64,000 bases of DNA, taken from NCBI RefSeq assembly GCF_007747215.1, contig NZ_CP036273.1:5812322-5876321 (forward strand), given 5' to 3'. Below are positions 60,960 to 64,000 of the stretch, piece by piece (position 1 is the stretch's first letter; the number at the start of each line of letters is the position of its first letter). The notes under the pieces were generated by a model, which saw only the letters and a list, made by a program, of their open reading frames with translations, searched no databases and was not told the origin of the DNA. A program made the translations under genes and the position numbers. Source of the DNA: Urbifossiella limnaea (GTDB lineage Bacteria > Planctomycetota > Planctomycetia > Gemmatales > Gemmataceae).

Positions 60960-61715
60960 ATGCCCCGCGCCGCCCTTCTGTTCCTTCTCACCATCCCCGT
61001 CGCGGCGTCCGCCCCCGTCGCGGCGCAGCCGAAGCAGCCCGACAAGAAGAAGGACACACCCAAAGTCCTCTACGCCGCCCCGCTCGTCGCCACGCCCGGC
61101 GCCAGGCAGAAGCTCACCCTCCGCGGCAAGCACCTCGACGCGGTCAAGGAGGTGACCGCGTCCGACGGCACCGCCGTGAAGGTGCTCGGTGCGAAGAAGG
61201 CGGCGGCGCCCAACAACTACCCTGCGGACCGCGTCGGCGACACCGAGGTCGAGGTCGAGTTGACGCTCCCGAAGGGCGCGAAGCCCGGCGTGTCGCTCGC
61301 CCCGGCCGGCGGCGGCCCCTACACGCTGCTGATTCCCGACGAGCTACCGGCGGTCGCCGAGAAGGAGCCGAACGACGGCTACGACGCGGCCCAGCCGCTC
61401 ACCCCGCCGTGCGCCGTCGTCGGCGTGATCCACCAGGAAAAGAACCCGGACGTGTTCCGCGTCGCCGGCAAGGCGGGGCAGAAGCTCCGCGCCGAGGTGC
61501 AGGCGGCGCGGTTCGGCTCGCCGCTCGACGGCATCCTGACGGTGGTCGACGAGAACCGCCGGTTCGTGGCCGCGAACGACGACGCCGGCGCCAGCCGCGA
61601 CCCGGCCGTGGTCGTGACGCTGCCGCGGGACGGCGTGTACTTCCTGTCGCTGATCGACGCGCACGACATGGGCGGCGCGGGGTTCGGATACCGGCTGGTC
61701 GTGCGCCTGGAGTAG
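60960..61715 (+). CDS. Exported protein with pre-peptidase C-terminal (PPC) domain
   Basis: 251 aa, signal peptide ALLFLLTIPVAASAPVAAQP. An Ig-like/IPT-type region (TPGARQKLTLRGKHLDAVKE, about 40-130) is followed by a PPC domain (EKEPNDGYDAAQPLTPPCAV, NPDVFRVAGKAGQKLRAEVQ, GVYFLSLIDAHDMGGAGFGY). A secreted binding protein, probably working with the DUF1501 protein before it. Confidence 0.85.
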   Translation: MPRAALLFLLTIPVAASAPVAAQPKQPDKKKDTPKVLYAAPLVATPGARQKLTLRGKHLDAVKEVTASDGTAVKVLGAKKAAAPNNYPADRVGDTEVEVELTLPKGAKPGVSLAPAGGGPYTLLIPDELPAVAEKEPNDGYDAAQPLTPPCAVVGVIHQEKNPDVFRVAGKAGQKLRAEVQAARFGSPLDGILTVVDENRRFVAANDDAGASRDPAVVVTLPRDGVYFLSLIDAHDMGGAGFGYRLVVRLE

Positions 61716-61732
61716 GCCCAAGGCCTCGCCGA

Positions 61733-62938
61733 TCACCCCTCGCGTTCCAGCACGTCGGGGATGTCGTAGCTGAGCCCCGCCACGGTGATGCGCTTGTACG
61801 GCCAGTCGGTCGGCGGCGTCACGCACTCGGGGCCGTCGGCCGCCACCACGACCGTGTCGACCACCGCCGCCGGGCCGATCCGCGGCTGCCACACCAGGGG
61901 CTGACCGGCCGCGAACGGCTCGTCGTGCCCGGCGCGGCGCAGCTCCTCGGCGGGGAACCGACCGGTGCCGAAGCCCGGCGGCGACAGCCGGCCGTCGAAC
62001 TCGTGCGTCGTGCCGGCGAGTAGCTCCGGTACGCTCTCCCGCGCCGCCTGCATCGTGCCGCCGACCACGGACGACGCGCGGAACACCGCCGCCAGCAGCG
62101 CCGCCCGGTCGTACCCCTTGCGGAACTCGGCCGGCACCGGCCCGAAGCCGACCGTCCGCCCGGCCGTGACGTACAGCCCGCCGCGCAGCCCGGTCGCCTG
62201 AATGGTGAACGTGCGCCGCGCGGCCGCGTCGGTGAACCCGGCCCGGCGGTACTTGGCGCCGCGGTCGTCGGCCGTCACGCTGATCGCCGCCGGCTCCACC
62301 CCGCGGTGCAGCAGCCGGTGCCCGACGTGCCCCGCCACGTCTTCTTCCGTCATGCCGCGCTGGACGGCCCGGGCGGTCGCCTCGACCGCGTGCGCGACGC
62401 GCGCCCCGAGTGCCCGGTAGTCCTCCAGCTCGGCCGCGCTGAGCACCCGCACCAGTGGCCGCAGCCGTTCGGCGATCGGGTGAGTGTGCGGGAACGGGCG
62501 GTCCGCCGCGACCTGCTTCCCGGCGGTGACGCTCTGCAGCAACTCGGCCCGGCCGCCGTCCCACGCCCACTCCTTGAGCTGGAAGCCGAGGCGGTCGAGC
62601 TCCTCGTCGAACAGCCGCTGCGTGTCGGCGTTCGAGCCGAGGAGCCAGCGCTGCCGGCCGTTCGTGTAGACGCCCGGGCGCTCGCTGTCGGCGATGAGCC
62701 CGCGGACGTTCATCCCGGCGGTGAACCAGCCGACGTGCGCCGGCATCAGCAGCAGGGCGCCCTCGCAGCCCATCGCCTCCAGCAGCCTCGCCACCTGCTC
62801 CTGCTTGGCGTCGATGTCGGCGCGGCGCGCGGCGACGCGGTCGCCGTCCGACGGGTGGTTGACGCCGTTCGCGCCCGGGGCGACGGTGCCGGTCTCGTGC
62901 AGGTCGAGCTTCAGTTCGCCGGAGTCGAACGGTTCCAT
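61733..62938 (-). CDS. M24-family (aminopeptidase P-like) protein without metal ligands
   Basis: 401 aa from ATG 62938. Creatinase-type N-terminal domain (ALLLMPAHVGWFTAGMNVRG) and a pita-bread C-terminal domain (YRALGARVAHAVEATARAVQ, VAGHVGHRLLHRG, FTIQATGLRGGLYVTAGRTV). The usual ligands Asp, Asp, His, Glu, Glu (D-x-G, S-D-x-T-R-T, E-P-G) are not found at the expected places. It is therefore probably a non-metal pseudo-enzyme. Convergent with the PPC gene. Confidence 0.8.
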   Translation of the reverse strand: MEPFDSGELKLDLHETGTVAPGANGVNHPSDGDRVAARRADIDAKQEQVARLLEAMGCEGALLLMPAHVGWFTAGMNVRGLIADSERPGVYTNGRQRWLLGSNADTQRLFDEELDRLGFQLKEWAWDGGRAELLQSVTAGKQVAADRPFPHTHPIAERLRPLVRVLSAAELEDYRALGARVAHAVEATARAVQRGMTEEDVAGHVGHRLLHRGVEPAAISVTADDRGAKYRRAGFTDAAARRTFTIQATGLRGGLYVTAGRTVGFGPVPAEFRKGYDRAALLAAVFRASSVVGGTMQAARESVPELLAGTTHEFDGRLSPPGFGTGRFPAEELRRAGHDEPFAAGQPLVWQPRIGPAAVVDTVVVAADGPECVTPPTDWPYKRITVAGLSYDIPDVLEREG

Positions 62939-63017
62939 GGTTTTGAATTGTAGGCCGCGGCGGACCGGCGGCGGTAAGGCACGCGGGTTGCGTAGGTATC
63001 CTCTGATGAGCACTCCC

Positions 63018-63022
63018 GGAGG
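63018..63022 (+). promoter_or_regulatory. Shine-Dalgarno site for the small exported protein
   Basis: GGAGG seven bases before ATG 63030, choosing this start over the in-frame ATG at 63006. Confidence 0.5.
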
Positions 63023-63029
63023 CACCCCG

Positions 63030-63380
63030 ATGACCCGATTCCTTCTCGCCGCCGCCCTCGCCGCGGGCGGAACGCTCGCCCTCAGCGGGCCGGCCCAGGC
63101 CCAGTACGTGTACCGGTACAGCACCGTGAACCCCTGGACCGGCGGCGTCGTCACCCAGGGCGGCGTCGTGACGCCGTTCAGCGCCCAGCAGGGCGTGCAG
63201 TACGTGAACCCGTGGACGGGCACGCAGGTGCAGCGCTACTCGTACCAGAACGCCTGGGGAACGAACGTGTACCGCAACGCCGGGTTCAGCCCCTACTACG
63301 GCGGCTACAACCGCGGCTACGCCTACCCCGGCTTCGGCGCCAGCCCGTTCGCCGGCTCGTGGTACAACTACCGCTGGTGA
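63030..63380 (+). CDS. Small exported Gly/Tyr/Asn-rich protein
   Basis: 116 aa, signal peptide FLLAAALAAGGTLALSGPAQ then AQAQY. The mature part is low complexity: YRYSTVNPWTGGVVTQGGVV, repeated VNPWTG, and a C-terminal stretch FSPYYGGYNRGYAYPGFGAS. No enzymatic motif. Probably a surface or envelope protein. Divergent from the M24-like gene by 91 bp. Confidence 0.75.
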   Translation: MTRFLLAAALAAGGTLALSGPAQAQYVYRYSTVNPWTGGVVTQGGVVTPFSAQQGVQYVNPWTGTQVQRYSYQNAWGTNVYRNAGFSPYYGGYNRGYAYPGFGASPFAGSWYNYRW

Positions 63381-63395
63381 GGCCGGTGCGAGCCG

Positions 63396-63422
63396 GAAGC
63401 CCGGGGGTTGTCCCCGGGCTTC
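63396..63422. terminator. Hairpin between convergent genes
   Basis: GAAGCCCGGGG, loop GTTGT, CCCCGGGCTTC: an 11-bp perfect stem between the 63380 stop and the response regulator end at 63432. Likely bidirectional terminator. Confidence 0.65.
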
Positions 63423-63431
63423 GTCGTTGAT

Positions 63432-63962
63432 TCAGCTGAACGCCGCCAGCGCCTCGACCACCCGGACCGGGTCCGCCGGCTTCGTCAGGTGCAGGTCGAA
63501 GCCGGCGCGGGCCTCGCGCATCGCCTCCTCCGGGCCGTCGATCGCCGTGATCGCCACGAGGAACAGCGGCCGGTCGCCGCCCCGCTCCCGCAGCCGCTCC
63601 GCCAGCTCGCAGCCGTCCATCCGCGGCATGTTCACGTCGAACAGGCCCGCGTCCGGGCGGAACTCGTCGAACTCCGCCACCGCCGCGCGGCCGTCGTAAC
63701 ACACGCACACCTCGGCACCGCACAGGCGGAGCAGGCCGGCCAGCGAGTCGGCGGCGTCGCGGTTGTCGTCGACCACGAGCACCCGCAGGTGCAGGACCGG
63801 CAGGTGGGCGCGCCGGACCGCGGACGGCGACGTGTACGTCACCGCCGGCGGCTCGGCCGAGGTTGGGGGAGTGGGCACGGGTGGTCCTCCGGCGGCCGGG
63901 CGGGGCCGGGTGAAATCGGGTAGATAGTGGACATCCGTGTCCGTAATGAGAACACGAAGCAA
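63432..63962 (-). CDS. Single-domain response regulator
   Basis: 176 aa from ATG 63962 (a later start near the receiver domain is possible, since the first 55 residues are Pro-rich). Receiver domain: LRVLVVDDNRDAADSLAGLL acidic pair, DAGLFDVNMPRMDG phospho-acceptor Asp, FLVAITAIDG (Thr), LHLTKPADP (Lys). No output domain. Its kinase is not in the window. Confidence 0.85.
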   Translation of the reverse strand: MLRVLITDTDVHYLPDFTRPRPAAGGPPVPTPPTSAEPPAVTYTSPSAVRRAHLPVLHLRVLVVDDNRDAADSLAGLLRLCGAEVCVCYDGRAAVAEFDEFRPDAGLFDVNMPRMDGCELAERLRERGGDRPLFLVAITAIDGPEEAMREARAGFDLHLTKPADPVRVVEALAAFS

Positions 63963-64000
63963 CGCCGGTGCCCGTTCCCGGGGCGCGCGACGGATTACCC
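63963..64000. other. Window end, no feature
   Basis: 38 bp before the window edge, upstream of the response regulator. Nothing recognisable. Confidence 0.4.

Overview
The window is very GC-rich bacterial chromosome from a planctomycete, most likely of the Gemmata lineage (family Gemmataceae). This rests on gene content: a DUF1592-type planctomycete cytochrome c, a twin-arginine DUF1501 protein, Ser/Thr kinases fused to WD40 or FGE-sulfatase domains, giant exported proteins with the LExR..PA N-terminal signature, ECF sigma factors beside kinases, and a bacterial set of archaeal-type C1 genes (formylmethanofuran dehydrogenase/formyltransferase). No tRNA, rRNA, CRISPR array, transposase or prophage gene was found.

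Layout. 1-3.2 kb: truncated cytochrome c-type gene, a less GC-rich WD40 gene, and a 47-bp perfect inverted repeat. 3.6-10.8 kb: ECF sigma factor divergent from a kinase-FGE fusion, then a 1388-aa surface protein. 10.8-17.7 kb: C1 cluster, with ftr and a PLP decarboxylase leftward and fwdD, a 49-aa ORF, fwdB, fwdA and fwdC rightward. 17.8-23.4 kb: epimerase, tandem cyclase, TolB-like propeller, and a methyltransferase pair including a MddA-like enzyme. 23.5-30.5 kb: a second sigma/kinase/surface-protein module. 30.6-37.5 kb: membrane cluster (multi-pass protein, DUF4129, DUF4350, MoxR, DUF58, SpoIIM, RDD). 37.5-43.3 kb: csrA, acyl-CoA dehydrogenase, a second fwdB-like gene, NHL protein, holB. 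43.4-50.9 kb: exported isomerase-like protein, upp, a c-di-GMP-I riboswitch on the minus strand, SirB1 protein, GT39 protein, and lipB-lipA-lipoyl-like protein followed by tmk. 51-57.2 kb: nitroreductase, alcohol dehydrogenase, SDR, Uma2, glgC, Gfo/Idh oxidoreductase. 57.3-64 kb: gamma carbonic anhydrase, protoglobin divergent from an Rrf2 regulator, DUF1501, PPC protein, M24-like protein, small exported protein, response regulator.

The main find is fwdB (13832-15163). Its reading frame is interrupted by one in-frame TGA at codon 116, followed without any frame change by conserved FwdB sequence. The TGA sits where archaeal FwdB has its metal-binding Cys/Sec, just before His-Gly-Pro. A perfect 6-bp hairpin with an AGUU loop starts 19 nt after the TGA, at bacterial SECIS spacing. 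This is best read as a selenocysteine-containing formylmethanofuran dehydrogenase. A separate FwdD-like subunit supports a redox-active Mo/W enzyme. The paralogue at 39935-41194 has glycine at the aligned position and so looks like the non-redox type.

Other points of note are an orphan c-di-GMP-I riboswitch, a lipoyl-like domain without its lysine next to lipA/lipB, an LipB with Arg at the catalytic Lys position, a decarboxylase overlapping ftr that might serve methanofuran synthesis, and a near-consensus promoter with a small inverted repeat between protoglobin and the Rrf2 gene.
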